Assembly: GCA_009779495.1 (NCBI GenBank)
Contig: WRED01000002.1
Span: 1 to 64,000 of the forward strand
Source of the DNA: Oscillospiraceae bacterium
GTDB lineage: Bacteria > Bacillota > Clostridia > Oscillospirales > Acutalibacteraceae
DNA: 64,000 bases
Reading direction: 5' to 3'
Below, one piece after another: positions 34,515 to 44,500 of the stretch. Below the pieces are notes generated by a model. It saw only the letters and a list, made by a program, of their open reading frames with translations, was not told the origin of the DNA and searched no databases. How positions within the stretch are numbered: the first letter of the stretch is position 1; each line of letters starts with the position of its first letter. A program made the translations under genes and the position numbers.

Positions 34515-35000
34515 ATGAGAGGTTTTTTGAGAGGTTTTATCTATGCGTGGCGCGGCCTTATTTATTGCCTGAGCCGCGAAAGGAACATGCGCGTGCATAT
34601 GACTTGCGCGGTCTACATGTACACGTATCTGCTTGTGTACGACTTTTTCGAGGTGAGCCGGACGCAGTTCGCGGTGTTGTTTTTAGCCAACGCCATGGTG
34701 TTCATGGGCGAACTGTTCAACACGGCGGTGGAGGCGCTGGCGGATCTGATGGAGGACAAGTACAGCCGCTATTGCGCCGTGGCCAAGGACGTCGGAGCCG
34801 GGGCGGTGCTTACGGCGGCGGCTTTCGCCGTGGCCGTCGGTATCGCGATACTGGGGCAGGGCGAGGCGTTTCGGCAGCTTTTTCTGTATTACCGTGAGAA
34901 TCCCGCGATGATCGCCGTGCTGGCGGTCAGCTTTGTGTTGAGCGGCGTGTTTATGTTCTGGCCGTCGAAGAACAAGAAGAATAAGAAGGATGGATCATAA
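34515..35000 (+). CDS. dgkA: Diacylglycerol/undecaprenol kinase family protein
   Basis: 161-residue membrane protein that in Gram-positives phosphorylates undecaprenol to recycle the cell-wall lipid carrier. The core ERNMRVHMTCAVY and the signature ELFNTAVEALADL (with the catalytic Glu) are present, along with three membrane helices. A fourth hydrophobic segment at the C-terminus (MIAVLAVSFVLSGVFMFW) makes it longer than the usual 120-130 residues, a frequent variant. The start at 34515 follows AAGGA; ATG 34494 is the alternative. The cdd gene often found between dgkA and era is missing. Confidence 0.88.
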   Translation: MRGFLRGFIYAWRGLIYCLSRERNMRVHMTCAVYMYTYLLVYDFFEVSRTQFAVLFLANAMVFMGELFNTAVEALADLMEDKYSRYCAVAKDVGAGAVLTAAAFAVAVGIAILGQGEAFRQLFLYYRENPAMIAVLAVSFVLSGVFMFWPSKNKKNKKDGS

Positions 35001-35003
35001 TTC

Positions 35004-35900
35004 ATGACAACAAAAACCGCTTTCGTCGCGATCGTCGGCTGCCCGAACGTGGGTAAGTCGTCGATCCTCAACCGCCTGATCGGCCAAAAGGTCGCCATCG
35101 TTTCGGAAAAGCCGCAGACGACGCGCACGAAAATCACCGGCATCGTGACGAAAGGCGATTTGCAGATGGTTTTCACGGATACGCCGGGCTTTCACCGTCC
35201 GCGCAACAAGCTGGGCGAGCGCATGGCGAAAGCGGTGAGCGAGAGCGTTGCCGGAGTTGACGCGTGTCTTTTAGTTGTCGAGCCGGAGGGCGAGCTGCGT
35301 GACAAGGAGCGGGAGCTGCTGGACATGTTCCGGCGGCGGGAAATGCCCGTGGTGCTGGCGATCAACAAGATCGACAAGATAAAGAACAGGGAAGCGCTGA
35401 TGAGCCGCATCGCGTTTTTGTCGGGGCTGTACGATTTCGAGGCGGTGGCGCCGGTTTCGGCGGCTGACGGCAGCAACCTTGACGCGCTGTGGGATGAGCT
35501 TGCCAAACTCGCGCAGCCGTCGGTCCACTTCTTCCCGGACGACGCGCTGACAGACCAGCCCGAGCGCGTCATCGCGGCGGAGATCATCAGGGAAAAGCTG
35601 CTGCGTTTTTTGGATCAGGAGATACCGCACGGCATTGCGGTTTCCGTCGAGAAAATGCGCGAGCGGGACGACGGCAGCGGGCTTATGGACATTGAGGCGA
35701 CGGTTTACTGCGAGCGCGAGAGCCACAAGGGCATCATCATCGGCAAGGGCGGCGGGACGCTGAAAAGGATATCCACGCGGGCGCGGGAGGACATGGAGAA
35801 GTTTTTTTGCTGCAAGATCAACCTGCGGTGCTTTGTAAAGGTCAAAGAGGACTGGCGGAACCGTGAGGGTTTGATAGGGCAGTTTATAATGGAGAATTGA
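35004..35900 (+). CDS. era: GTPase Era
   Basis: Essential GTPase for 30S ribosome assembly, binding the 3' end of 16S rRNA. The 298-residue protein has G1 GCPNVGKSS, switch TTRTKITG, G3 DTPG, G4 NKID and a C-terminal KH domain with ESHKGIIIGKGGGTLKRIS. It is four bases after dgkA. The final MEN residues and TGA are formed by the GGAGAATTGAG tag. Confidence 0.97.
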   Translation: MTTKTAFVAIVGCPNVGKSSILNRLIGQKVAIVSEKPQTTRTKITGIVTKGDLQMVFTDTPGFHRPRNKLGERMAKAVSESVAGVDACLLVVEPEGELRDKERELLDMFRRREMPVVLAINKIDKIKNREALMSRIAFLSGLYDFEAVAPVSAADGSNLDALWDELAKLAQPSVHFFPDDALTDQPERVIAAEIIREKLLRFLDQEIPHGIAVSVEKMRERDDGSGLMDIEATVYCERESHKGIIIGKGGGTLKRISTRAREDMEKFFCCKINLRCFVKVKEDWRNREGLIGQFIMEN

Positions 35901-35908
35901 GATAACTA

Positions 35909-36361
35909 ATGGAAATATTATACCAAATAAATTCATTGAACGAATTAAATAAAATCGCGGGAAGCGAAGATGTAATGATCCGATGGTTAAAAATGCCTGA
36001 TGATTATGATTTGTTTTGCGGGCATTTGCGGGAACGAAACCCGGACGGAGAATTTCAGCTTGATGATTGGATGAAATGTCAAGAAAAGGGAACGCCCTAT
36101 TGCGGCCTGATCAAAAACGGAAAAATGATAGCGCGCGCGGCGGCGGAGAAATATCTTGAAGATAAATGGGAAACCGCGGGTGTAAGGGTATGGGCTTCCG
36201 AACGCGGAAACGGATACGCAAAGCAAATCTGCTGGTTTGTTACAAAGTTCATATTAGAAAACAACAAAATTGCCACATGCCGGACAGAAGAACATAACAT
36301 AGCGATGCAGCGCGTGATAAGCTCTCTTGGATTCCAAAAGATAGGATTTGTTTCAACATAA
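35909..36361 (+). CDS. GNAT-type acetyltransferase-like protein
   Basis: 150-residue AT-rich gene between era and yqzL, where no gene usually lies. The pattern fits GNAT: a beta segment with GLIKNGKMIARAAAEKY, a motif-A-like WASERGNGYAKQICWFVTKFIL (R-x-x-G-x-G/A), then RTEEHNIAMQRVISSLGFQKIGF as motif B. GGAG from the tag at the era stop serves as ribosome site. Substrate unknown. Composition and place suggest a horizontally gained gene in the housekeeping block. Confidence 0.75.
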   Translation: MEILYQINSLNELNKIAGSEDVMIRWLKMPDDYDLFCGHLRERNPDGEFQLDDWMKCQEKGTPYCGLIKNGKMIARAAAEKYLEDKWETAGVRVWASERGNGYAKQICWFVTKFILENNKIATCRTEEHNIAMQRVISSLGFQKIGFVST

Positions 36362-36410
36362 ACTTAAAAAATTCCCTGCAATAAACCAAGAGTCTCCGGG
36401 ACATGTTAAC

Positions 36411-36435
36411 AATGAACTCTTGCCAAGAGTTCATT
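36411..36435. repeat. 11-bp perfect inverted repeat
   Basis: AATGAACTCTT, GCC, AAGAGTTCATT lies between the acetyltransferase and yqzL. It could be a hairpin or protein site. No T-run follows. Confidence 0.4.
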
Positions 36436-36466
36436 TACACAAACATGAATCGGAGGTCGTGGATGG

Positions 36467-36664
36467 ATGGACAATCACAGCGGCGCGGCATGGAAAAAAT
36501 TCACACGCAGCGGCAGGGTAGCCGACTATATCATATACAGAAACAGCCTGCTGGCCGAAACGGCGGAGGATATCGAGCCGGAGCATGAATTTCCGAAAGG
36601 GAATGGTCATAACAATGATTCTGGACACCGACGGACTGGTGATCAAGGTGAGCGGGACGGGTGA
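36467..36664 (+). CDS. YqzL-like small protein
   Basis: 65-residue protein with ribosome site GGAGG ten bases before ATG 36467. The N-terminal half, AAWKKFTRSGRVADYIIYRNSL, fits the YqzL pattern (W-x-x-F-x-x-T/S-G and Y-x-x-Y). YqzL sits between era and recO in Bacilli and Clostridia, exactly as here. The C-terminal 20 residues (His/Asn/Asp-rich) are read from DNA shared with the recO start, a 50-base overlap, and are probably not conserved. Function unknown in all species. Confidence 0.65.
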   Translation: MDNHSGAAWKKFTRSGRVADYIIYRNSLLAETAEDIEPEHEFPKGNGHNNDSGHRRTGDQGERDG

Positions 36665-37343
36665 AAGCGACCGCATAGTGACGCTCCTGACAAAAGAGTA
36701 CGGCGTTTTGCGTGCCTTTGTCAGGGGCGCTAAAAAAGTGAAGAGCCGTTCCCTCAGCGCGACGCAGCTGTTTAGCTACTCCTCATTTTCCATTTACCGG
36801 GGGCGCGACGCGTACATAGTTGACGACGCGCGGCCGATCGAGGTTTTTTTCAGCCTGCGCGACGATATCGAGCGGCTGGCGCTGGCGCAGTATTTCTGCG
36901 AGCTGGCCGCCGAGCTTGCGCCGCAGGAGAGCGAGGCGGACGCCTACCTGCGCGTGATGCTGAACTCCCTGCATTTTCTCGCGGGCGGGAAGCGGCCGCA
37001 GACGTTTTTGAAGGCCGTAACGGAGCTGAGGATGCTCTGCTTCGCGGGATATATGCCTGATCTTGTGGCGTGCGCGGGCTGCGCGGTGTATGCGGACGAC
37101 GGTATGCGCTTCGACATAGAGGGCGGGCGGCTGTTCTGCCCGCGGTGCCGCGGGGCCGGGGAGCGGGTCACGCCGGGGGTGCTGACGGCCATGCGGCATA
37201 TTTGCTACTCGGAGGACGGACGGGTGTACAGCTTTACGCTGCCCGACGAGGGGCTTCATGCGCTGGCGGGCGTTGTTGAGCGGTATTTGACGGCGCACAT
37301 ACAGAAGCGGTTCAGGACGTTAGATTTTTACAAGGCATTATGA
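36615..37343 (+). CDS. recO: DNA repair protein RecO
   Basis: Loads RecA at gaps with RecF and RecR. The start at 36615 gives the usual opening (ILDTDGLVIKVSGTGESDRIVTLLTKEYG); ATG 36603 is also possible. The 242-residue protein has an N-terminal OB fold, a helical middle (LRMLCFAGYMPDLVACAGC) and a zinc-binding set CAGC and CPRC. It ends the ribosome and repair gene block that starts at phoH. Confidence 0.92.
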   Translation: MILDTDGLVIKVSGTGESDRIVTLLTKEYGVLRAFVRGAKKVKSRSLSATQLFSYSSFSIYRGRDAYIVDDARPIEVFFSLRDDIERLALAQYFCELAAELAPQESEADAYLRVMLNSLHFLAGGKRPQTFLKAVTELRMLCFAGYMPDLVACAGCAVYADDGMRFDIEGGRLFCPRCRGAGERVTPGVLTAMRHICYSEDGRVYSFTLPDEGLHALAGVVERYLTAHIQKRFRTLDFYKAL

Positions 37344-37350
37344 TCGGGTA

Positions 37351-37456
37351 TTAATACTGTTTTTCGTTAGAAATGTATACAAAAAATCTTCGCAAAGCCC
37401 ATATACGCAAGCCTTTGCTTGATTTTTTGTACATTTCTTAGACGAAAAATAGTATA
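37351..37456. repeat. About 105-bp imperfect palindrome
   Basis: ATACTGTTTTTCGTTAGAAATG..ACAAAAAATC..GCAAAG is mirrored by CTTTGC..GATTTTTTGTACATTTCTTAGACGAAAAATAGTAT. It fills the recO to GrpB spacer. AT-rich outer arms and a small GC-rich centre suggest a MITE. Seen once in this window. Confidence 0.65.
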
Positions 37457-37518
37457 AGGAGTTGAATGAGTTGTGTAAAAATGTAGGGAACGCCTATGAA
37501 AAAGATCGCACAATACAC

Positions 37519-38106
37519 ATGAATAGCAAATCACACGACAAAGAAACTGATAAAGAACGACAAGCCAGAATATACCCTATTATTTTAAGCGAATACAATC
37601 CCGCGTGGCCGGAATGGTTTGCGGAGGAAAAAACAAACCTTGAGCGATTACTCGGCAAGGATAACATCGTCCGGCTCGTTCATATCGGCAGTACCGCCGT
37701 TCCGGGATTGATGGCAAAGCCTACGGTGGATATTCAGCTTGACATCAAAGAAGAAGCCGATGCAGAAAAGATTGTGGCGTTATTCTCTTATCCGGAATCT
37801 GAATATATATGCCTGTATCCACCCGATATGATAACCCCGCCGCCGCATTTGACCGTTCTGAAGGGTTATACCGCTGCCGGATTCGCGGATAAAGTTTTTC
37901 ATATTCATTTCAGATATCCGGGCGACAATGACAGGTTGTATTTCCGGGATTATTTAATTGCCCACCCCGAAACTGCCGCTGAGTATGCCGTGTTGAAGCG
38001 CAAGCTGTTCAAAGATTATGAGAATAACCGGGATGGATATACTGAAGCAAAAGGCTCGTTCATAAAAGAGATTACGGAAAAAGCAAGAGAGGAAATGCCG
38101 TTATGA
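37519..38106 (+). CDS. GrpB family protein (UPF0157)
   Basis: 195-residue protein with the GrpB signature VHIGSTAVPGLMAKPTVDIQLDI, a nucleotidyltransferase-like fold with GS and Asp residues. Functions in the family are poorly known; some members sit in dephospho-CoA kinase fusions. The frame opens at TTG 37462, but ATG 37519 gives a typical length. The gene is AT-rich and lies between recO and mutS2, suggesting an acquired gene. The reading frame is intact. Confidence 0.8.
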   Translation: MNSKSHDKETDKERQARIYPIILSEYNPAWPEWFAEEKTNLERLLGKDNIVRLVHIGSTAVPGLMAKPTVDIQLDIKEEADAEKIVALFSYPESEYICLYPPDMITPPPHLTVLKGYTAAGFADKVFHIHFRYPGDNDRLYFRDYLIAHPETAAEYAVLKRKLFKDYENNRDGYTEAKGSFIKEITEKAREEMPL

Positions 38107-38175
38107 AAAAACTATTAAAAGAAACATTTTATCAAATCCGGCAATGTGAAATGTATGCCACAAGGAGGGGGAACC

Positions 38176-40566
38176 ATGCAAAACCGTCATCATCTTGCTT
38201 TAGAACTCGACAAAGTCCTTGAGCGTCTCTGCGATTACGCCTCCTGCGACGATGCGCGGGCCATGATCCGCGAACTTCGCCCCGAGACGAGCCTGGAGCT
38301 TGCCCGTTCGCTGATGAACCAGACGCGGGACGCGCATATGCTGCTGGCGCGGTTCGGCGGGCCGTCGTTCGGGGGCTTAAAAAATGTCTCCAACGCGCTG
38401 CACCGTGCCGACGCAGGCAGCGTACTCACTATGAAAGAGCTGCTGGATATCGCCGCTGTTTTGCGGATCATCCGGGCACTTTCGCAGTGGCGCGAGTCAA
38501 ATTCCGGGGTAGAAAGCGTACTCGACGCGTTTTTCGGCGCGCTTTCACCGAATAAATTTCTGGAGGACGCGATCGGGAGCGCGATCATTTCCGAGGAAGA
38601 GATGGCCGACAACGCATCGCCGGAGCTGTACGCGCTGCGCCGCAAGATACGCGTGCAGGAGTCGAAAATTAGGGAGCAGCTCGAAAAAATGACGCGCTCG
38701 CAGGCGTACTCGAAATATTTACAGGACAACATCATCACTATACGCAACGGCCGTTACGTCGTGCCTGTGAAAAGCGAGTACCGGGGCGAGATTCCGGGGC
38801 TGATCCATGACGCGTCGTCCAGCGGCGCGACCGTGTTTATCGAGCCGATGGCCGTCGTTTCCGCGAACAACGAGATAAAAGTCCTGGAGAGCGCGGAGCG
38901 TGACGAAATAGAACGTATTTTGGCGGAGCTTTCGGCGACGGCGGGCAACTTCTGCGAGTCCATCAAGACGAGCTATGAGTGCGCCGTGGAGCTTAACATA
39001 ATCTTCGCGAAGGCGCATTTGGCCTACTCCATGAAAGCCTCCGTACCTGAAATGAACGACGAGGGCGTGATCGAGTTCCGCCAGGCGCGGCATCCTCTGA
39101 TCGACGGGAAAAAAGTTGTCGCGGTGGACATACGCCTGGGCGGCGAGTTCAGCACGCTGGTCATTACCGGGCCGAATACGGGCGGCAAAACGGTGTCGAT
39201 CAAGACGCTGGGCCTGCTGACGCTGATGGCCATGTGCGGACTCATGCTCCCGGTGAACGATCAGAGCCGTGTATCGGTATTCGGCGAGGTGCTGGCGGAT
39301 ATTGGCGACGAGCAGTCGATTGAGCAGTCGCTATCCACATTTTCGTCCCATATGACGAACATTATAGACATTATTTCCCGGGCAAACGAAAAAAGCCTTG
39401 TACTCATAGACGAGCTTGGCGCGGGGACCGATCCCGTCGAGGGCGCGGCGTTGGCTATGGCGGTGCTGGAGGAACTTATGCGGCACGGCGCGAAAGTCGC
39501 CGCGACGACGCATTACGCGGAGCTGAAGGCATATGCTTTGCAGACGCGCGGGGTGGAAAACGGCAGCTGCGAGTTCGACGTCAAGACGCTCAGGCCGACA
39601 TATCGGCTGCTCATCGGTGTGCCGGGGCGTTCAAACGCTTTCGCGATATCGGAAAGGCTGGGCATGAGCGCGGACATTGTGAACCGCGCGCGGGAGCTGG
39701 TCGCCGACACGAACATACGCTTTGAGGACGTGGTTGACAGGCTGGAGATGAGCCGCCTGAATATGGAAAAGGAGCGCGAAAACGCGGAGGAGCTGTCCCG
39801 CCGGGCAGACGAGGCCGTCGAGGAGGCGCGGCGCGTCAGGCAGGAAGCGATGGCGGCGCGTGACGCGGAAATCGAGAAAGCAAAAGTTCAGGCCGTTAAA
39901 ATCACGGAGCAGGCGAAGCGCGAGGCTCACGCGCTGATCATGGAGCTTGACAGGATCAAAAAAGACAGGGATAAAATGAAGGATTCGGCGGAGCTTGCGC
40001 GGCGGGCTAAAGCGACGATCAAGGGCGGGATTGAGTCCATCGAGTCGGCGTCCGATCCCATTGTCAGCACTTACGGCGAGGACGAGGAGTACACCTTGCC
40101 AAGGCCGCTGGAGGTTGGCGACAGTGTGCTGATCGCGCAGATCGGTAAGGAGGCGAAGGTGCTGTCGCTTCCTGACAAAAACAGGAATGTCGAGGTCATG
40201 GCGGGCAGCGCGAAGATGCGCGTCAAGGAGGAACAGCTCCGTCTGCTGGACAAAAAGCAAAAAAATTCCGAAACAGGCAAAAAACGTACGGTTTCCGGTG
40301 TGGAAAGCCGGCTGAACCTCGCGGCGCAAACGCGGCTCGACCTGCGCGGCATGACGGTGGACGACTGCCTGATAGAGCTTGACAGGTTTATCGACCAGTC
40401 GCTGCGGACAGGACTCAGCGAGTTCACGATCGTGCACGGCAAGGGGACGGGCGCGCTCAAAAACGCCGTGACGCAATATATGCGCAAGTCGCCGTATGTC
40501 AAGACGCATCGGCTGGGGGTGTTTGGCGAGGGCGAGGATGGGGTGACTATTGTCGAGCTGAAGTAG
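38176..40566 (+). CDS. mutS2: Endonuclease MutS2
   Basis: 796-residue MutS homologue that acts on branched DNA and, in Bacillus, on collided ribosomes. ATG 38176 follows AAGGAGGGGG. The clamp and core domain is N-terminal. The ATPase domain starts at the Walker A ITGPNTGGKTVSIKTLG (near 335), with LVLIDELGAGTDPVEGAAL as Walker B. A long coiled-coil (about 510-620) and a C-terminal Smr nuclease domain (LDLRGMTVDDCLIELDRF, TIVHGKGTGALK) follow. No mismatch-recognition domain, as expected. Confidence 0.96.
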   Translation: MQNRHHLALELDKVLERLCDYASCDDARAMIRELRPETSLELARSLMNQTRDAHMLLARFGGPSFGGLKNVSNALHRADAGSVLTMKELLDIAAVLRIIRALSQWRESNSGVESVLDAFFGALSPNKFLEDAIGSAIISEEEMADNASPELYALRRKIRVQESKIREQLEKMTRSQAYSKYLQDNIITIRNGRYVVPVKSEYRGEIPGLIHDASSSGATVFIEPMAVVSANNEIKVLESAERDEIERILAELSATAGNFCESIKTSYECAVELNIIFAKAHLAYSMKASVPEMNDEGVIEFRQARHPLIDGKKVVAVDIRLGGEFSTLVITGPNTGGKTVSIKTLGLLTLMAMCGLMLPVNDQSRVSVFGEVLADIGDEQSIEQSLSTFSSHMTNIIDIISRANEKSLVLIDELGAGTDPVEGAALAMAVLEELMRHGAKVAATTHYAELKAYALQTRGVENGSCEFDVKTLRPTYRLLIGVPGRSNAFAISERLGMSADIVNRARELVADTNIRFEDVVDRLEMSRLNMEKERENAEELSRRADEAVEEARRVRQEAMAARDAEIEKAKVQAVKITEQAKREAHALIMELDRIKKDRDKMKDSAELARRAKATIKGGIESIESASDPIVSTYGEDEEYTLPRPLEVGDSVLIAQIGKEAKVLSLPDKNRNVEVMAGSAKMRVKEEQLRLLDKKQKNSETGKKRTVSGVESRLNLAAQTRLDLRGMTVDDCLIELDRFIDQSLRTGLSEFTIVHGKGTGALKNAVTQYMRKSPYVKTHRLGVFGEGEDGVTIVELK

Positions 40567-40576
40567 AGATGAGACT

Positions 40577-40647
40577 GTAGGGTGAGACGCCCTCGGCGCG
40601 CCGAAAAAAACGTTGATTAATGGTGTGCCGAGGGCGTCGCGCCCTAC
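40577..40647. repeat. GTAGGG long inverted repeat after mutS2
   Basis: GTAGGGTGAGACGCCCTCGGCGCGCC and, inverted, GGTGTGCCGAGGGCGTCGCGCCCTAC, about 26-base arms with a few mismatches and a 19-base centre. The ends match the hairpin at 18910. Confidence 0.7.
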
Positions 40648-40713
40648 CATCCGTACTAAACGTGTTATAAAATTATTTTTATGCCTTTACCGTGGTTCAT
40701 CCCTACATTTTTG

Positions 40714-40742
40714 TTGACTATTGGATAAAATTGCTGTATAAT
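40714..40742 (+). promoter_or_regulatory. Promoter of Nudix gene
   Basis: TTGACT (40714-40719), 17 bases, TATAAT (40737-40742). Confidence 0.75.
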
Positions 40743-40799
40743 CAGTTTTATATATAACATGGGATTGTATGATCCAAATGGACAGAGGGGACAAACCAC

Positions 40800-41531
40800 A
40801 TGCTCGGCAAATATGTAAGAATCAGGGTGACAAGGCCGATAAACTCCAAAAGCGACAGACTGGGGTATAGATATTTACTCAACTTCGGTGTGGTGGAGGG
40901 CGGCAGGCAGTTCGACCAAAGCGTTTTGGGCGCGTATATCATGGGGATCGACCGGCCGGTACGGAGTTTTGACGGCAGGGTCATCGCGGTGGTAAAAAGC
41001 GGCGATGAAAAAAACGTCTATCTTGTCGTCGCGCCGAAAAGCACAAGGTTTATTGAGGCGCAGGTGCGCGAGGCCATCGCTTTCGCCCACGGCGACGATG
41101 CCTATATCGACTGCCTGTACGAGCGTTCGTGCGGCGCGGTGGTTTACAGGATCATCAACGGGCAGGTGCGCTATCTGCTGATCAAGAATAAACGCAGCGC
41201 ACATTGGGGCTTCCCGAAAGGGCACATGGAGCGTGACGAAACGCCCGAGCAAACGGCTGCCCGCGAGGTGTTCGAGGAGACGGGCATCCGCATCGAGATC
41301 ATCCCGGAGTTTTCGCTGAAATCGGAGTACACGATCCAGGGTAAGGTCGAGAAAAGTGTCATCATTTTTATGGCCCGCACCGACGATGTGCAGACGGTCA
41401 TACAGCGTGAGGAGATTGACGATTACGTCTGGCTGAACTACGACCGCGCGATAGATACGCTGAAATTTGAGAATGACAGGATGATTTTGCGCAAGGGGAA
41501 TCAGTTTCTCGAAAAGAACAATATCATATAG
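40800..41531 (+). CDS. Nudix hydrolase with N-terminal extra domain
   Basis: 243 residues. The complete Nudix box (G-x5-E-x7-REVFEETGI, from GHMERDETPEQ) lies at about 140-162, so the enzyme hydrolyses a nucleoside diphosphate-linked substrate. About 100 residues before it (YVRIRVTRPINSKSDRLGYRYLLNFGVVEGG) form a separate beta-rich domain that I do not know by name. Some Clostridia Nudix proteins have a similar start. GGGG before ATG. A strong hairpin terminator follows at 41544. Confidence 0.85.
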   Translation: MLGKYVRIRVTRPINSKSDRLGYRYLLNFGVVEGGRQFDQSVLGAYIMGIDRPVRSFDGRVIAVVKSGDEKNVYLVVAPKSTRFIEAQVREAIAFAHGDDAYIDCLYERSCGAVVYRIINGQVRYLLIKNKRSAHWGFPKGHMERDETPEQTAAREVFEETGIRIEIIPEFSLKSEYTIQGKVEKSVIIFMARTDDVQTVIQREEIDDYVWLNYDRAIDTLKFENDRMILRKGNQFLEKNNII

Positions 41532-41543
41532 TGAAACGACTAA

Positions 41544-41577
41544 GGGGGCGGATGTTCAATCCGCCCCCTGCATTTTT
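41544..41577 (+). terminator. Terminator after Nudix gene
   Basis: 10-bp perfect stem GGGGGCGGAT / ATCCGCCCCC, 5-base loop, then TGCATTTTT. Confidence 0.85.
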
Positions 41578-41594
41578 ATGTTGTGTCTAACCTC

Positions 41595-44500
41595 TTACCC
41601 CGGATCGCCGGGCTGCGTGACTTTTGCCGTCTTTAGCCCGCTCTTTTCAAGCAGATCATAGTCACCCCAGTTGATCGTTCCGTCATTATTCGCGTCCGCC
41701 GCTCTCCACGCCGCCGCTCCGATTTGGGATTTGTTCAGCCCCAGATCAATGATGTACGTGACCAGCACGGCGTCCTGCCCGTCGATTTTGCCGTCGCAGT
41801 TGACGTCGCCGATGAGCGAATACGTGACCTCGTCCAGAATAGTGACTCCTCCGTCCTGTGAAAGCGCGATCCTGCAACCGGTGCCGAAGCGTTTGATTTC
41901 ACTCAGCACAGCGCCTTCGCTGCTTGGTTCTCCGAACAGCAGGAGGGAGGAAGGATCGGCTATGATCGCGCCGTCCTTGTCCAGGACATACAGATAATCC
42001 GTGAAGTTGGCGAACTCATCCAAAATCAAGCCTGAGAAATAGCCGAACAGGATGTTGTCCGTGGAATCCATGGTCATTACGGAACCTTCCTTGAGGACAA
42101 GTCCATTGGTGTCAAGAAGTCCCGCGTCCGTTACGAAGAACCGCGCTGAAGAAACCAGTATACGCTCGTTCATGTCCGCGACGCCGACGCCGGTCAGTAC
42201 AAGCCTGCCGACCGTATATTGATCGGGCGTGAGCAGGAGGATGGGGGAGGTTCCCGGCGTGAATGCCGCGGTCAGTTCGATTGTGCTGCTGCCGACCAGA
42301 TAGACGTCATTGTCCGTGTTTATCAAGGAGTCGGCGTCCATGACCAGCGCGCCCGCCATGTAGACGCCCTTACCGTTTTTGGCGGTGTTGCCTGAAATAT
42401 CTCCGCCGCCGATTTGCAACGCCCCGCCGGGCTGGACGTATACGCCGCCGCCGTTTTGCGTCGCGGTGTTGCCTGATATCTCGCCGCCCGACATGAGGAA
42501 GCCTGCGACCTCGACGCTCGTCTCGGGATCGGTCTCCGTTTCGGGAATAACCAGCATGAAGCTTGTGGGGACGGTATACACGGCGCCGCCTGATACGGCC
42601 TCGTTGCCCGTCAGCAGTCCGCCCTCAATATAAAGCCGGCCGTCAGCGATGTACAGCGCGCCGCCCTTGTTTGCCACATTGTTCTTGATAAGACCGCCCG
42701 TCACAACAACCTCGCCCGTGCTCGCGGCAAATCCGCCGTTTCCTTTTGTATAGTTGTTCCCCAGCGTCATGCCGTCATTGACGATAAGCATGCCGCCGTT
42801 CGTGTTGTTTACGATCGAGCCGCCGTCCATGCCGTTGAGCGTGTAGCTGCCGTCGACGATGAGCGTTTCGTTATCCTCTGTGCCCGAGAAGCCGAACTCA
42901 AGAGCCGCGCCCTCTAAAATCTCGAACATGTCGCCCTCGAAAGTGAGGTAGCGCAGAAGCGTTCTGGGTTCCTCGCCGTCGCCGACGATCACGACTTCGC
43001 CCGCGACCGTTATCTTTTCGCGGATCAGGTCGTCGCCGATGACGGTTACAAGTCCGACCTGACCGGCGCCGACGGCCTCCACAGCCTCCTTGACCGAGGT
43101 GTAGTTGACGTCGTATAAGCCGTGCATACTGAGAATCGCCACGTTTTTAACCTCAAAGGCCACGAGGTAGCCGGAGGAGTTGATGTTCAGCTCAACGCCG
43201 CCGCGCGGGTCGGCGATGAATTTGGCGTAGTTGGCCGCCGCGAAATCGCCGCTGAGTACGCGGACCCCGGCCACGTAATTTTCAGCGTAGATGTGCGCGA
43301 CGATACCGCCCTTTGTCAGCGCGCCCGTGTTGACGATCGTTTTGCCGTTCTTTAAGAAGATGACATTGTTACCCGCGATATACGCGCCGCCGGACATGCG
43401 GAAAGTTCCGTTTTCATAGACGGCGGAGCCTGAGGGAGCGGTGTTGCCGCTTATTGTGCCGCCAGACATATCGAAAGTTCCCGTATTGTACACGCCGCCG
43501 CCGCTGTAGTAGGCGCTGTTGTTTTCGACCGTGCCGCCGGACAGGTTGACGACGCTGTTTTGATTATAAATGCCGCCGCCGTAGCCCACGTCCGCGCTGT
43601 TGCCGCTTATGGTGAGGTCATGTATGCTTACATCGGCAAAGGCGCCCTCGAAATAGATGCCGCCGCCATTCAGCGCCGCGCTGTTTCCAATGATGGAGCC
43701 GCCCTCGGCGTATAGCTTGCCGATGCCGTAGTTGTAGACGCCGCCGCCGCTTTGCGCCGCGTTGTTGCTTAAAGACCCGCCGTAAATATTCAGTACGCCG
43801 GCGTTATTGTAGATTCCGCCGCCCTGTCCCGGTGAGTTGTTGTTTTCGATCACCGTGCCGGGATACAGGTTGACGGTTCCCGTGACGCCGATACGGATAA
43901 TCGACTGCCCCGACAGGTTGTCAAGCCGCCCGCCGTCAATGCTCAGGGTGGGACTTCCGTCCGTGCCGCCGGAATCTATATTGAAGATACCGCTGACCTG
44001 GAACATCTCCGTGAGGAAAGATATACCCGAACGCTTGAGGGTGAGTTTATTCGTGCCGCTGGTTTTCAGCGTGACTACGCCCGCGATATTAACGGGACTT
44101 GGAACCGCGCAGTTGCCTAAAAGCACGATGCTTCCTATTCCCGTGCCGATATGGTTAGACGCGTCGGCGACATTTGTGTAGTAAGTGTTCATTTCGCCGT
44201 CTATCTCGTCTATCACGACATATTCGGGCTTAAGCACCGTGACGCTCTTTTTGGAAAGCTGCTGCACATTCGAATCAGTGGAATAGTAAAACTCGTTAAG
44301 CTCGGGATAATATTTGAAGTACGCGTCCGCCGGACGGATGATCCAGTATGTACTGGAAAAGCCGGAGAACTCAAGGAGCGAGCCCATTGTCATCAGATCC
44401 GTGTTTTTCGCGCTGGCGGCCGAATCCCCCACGTTGGAGGTCTGGGAATTATAGTAACAGTAGGTCAGCGTGCTGTTGACCGAGCCGACTTGACCGATGA

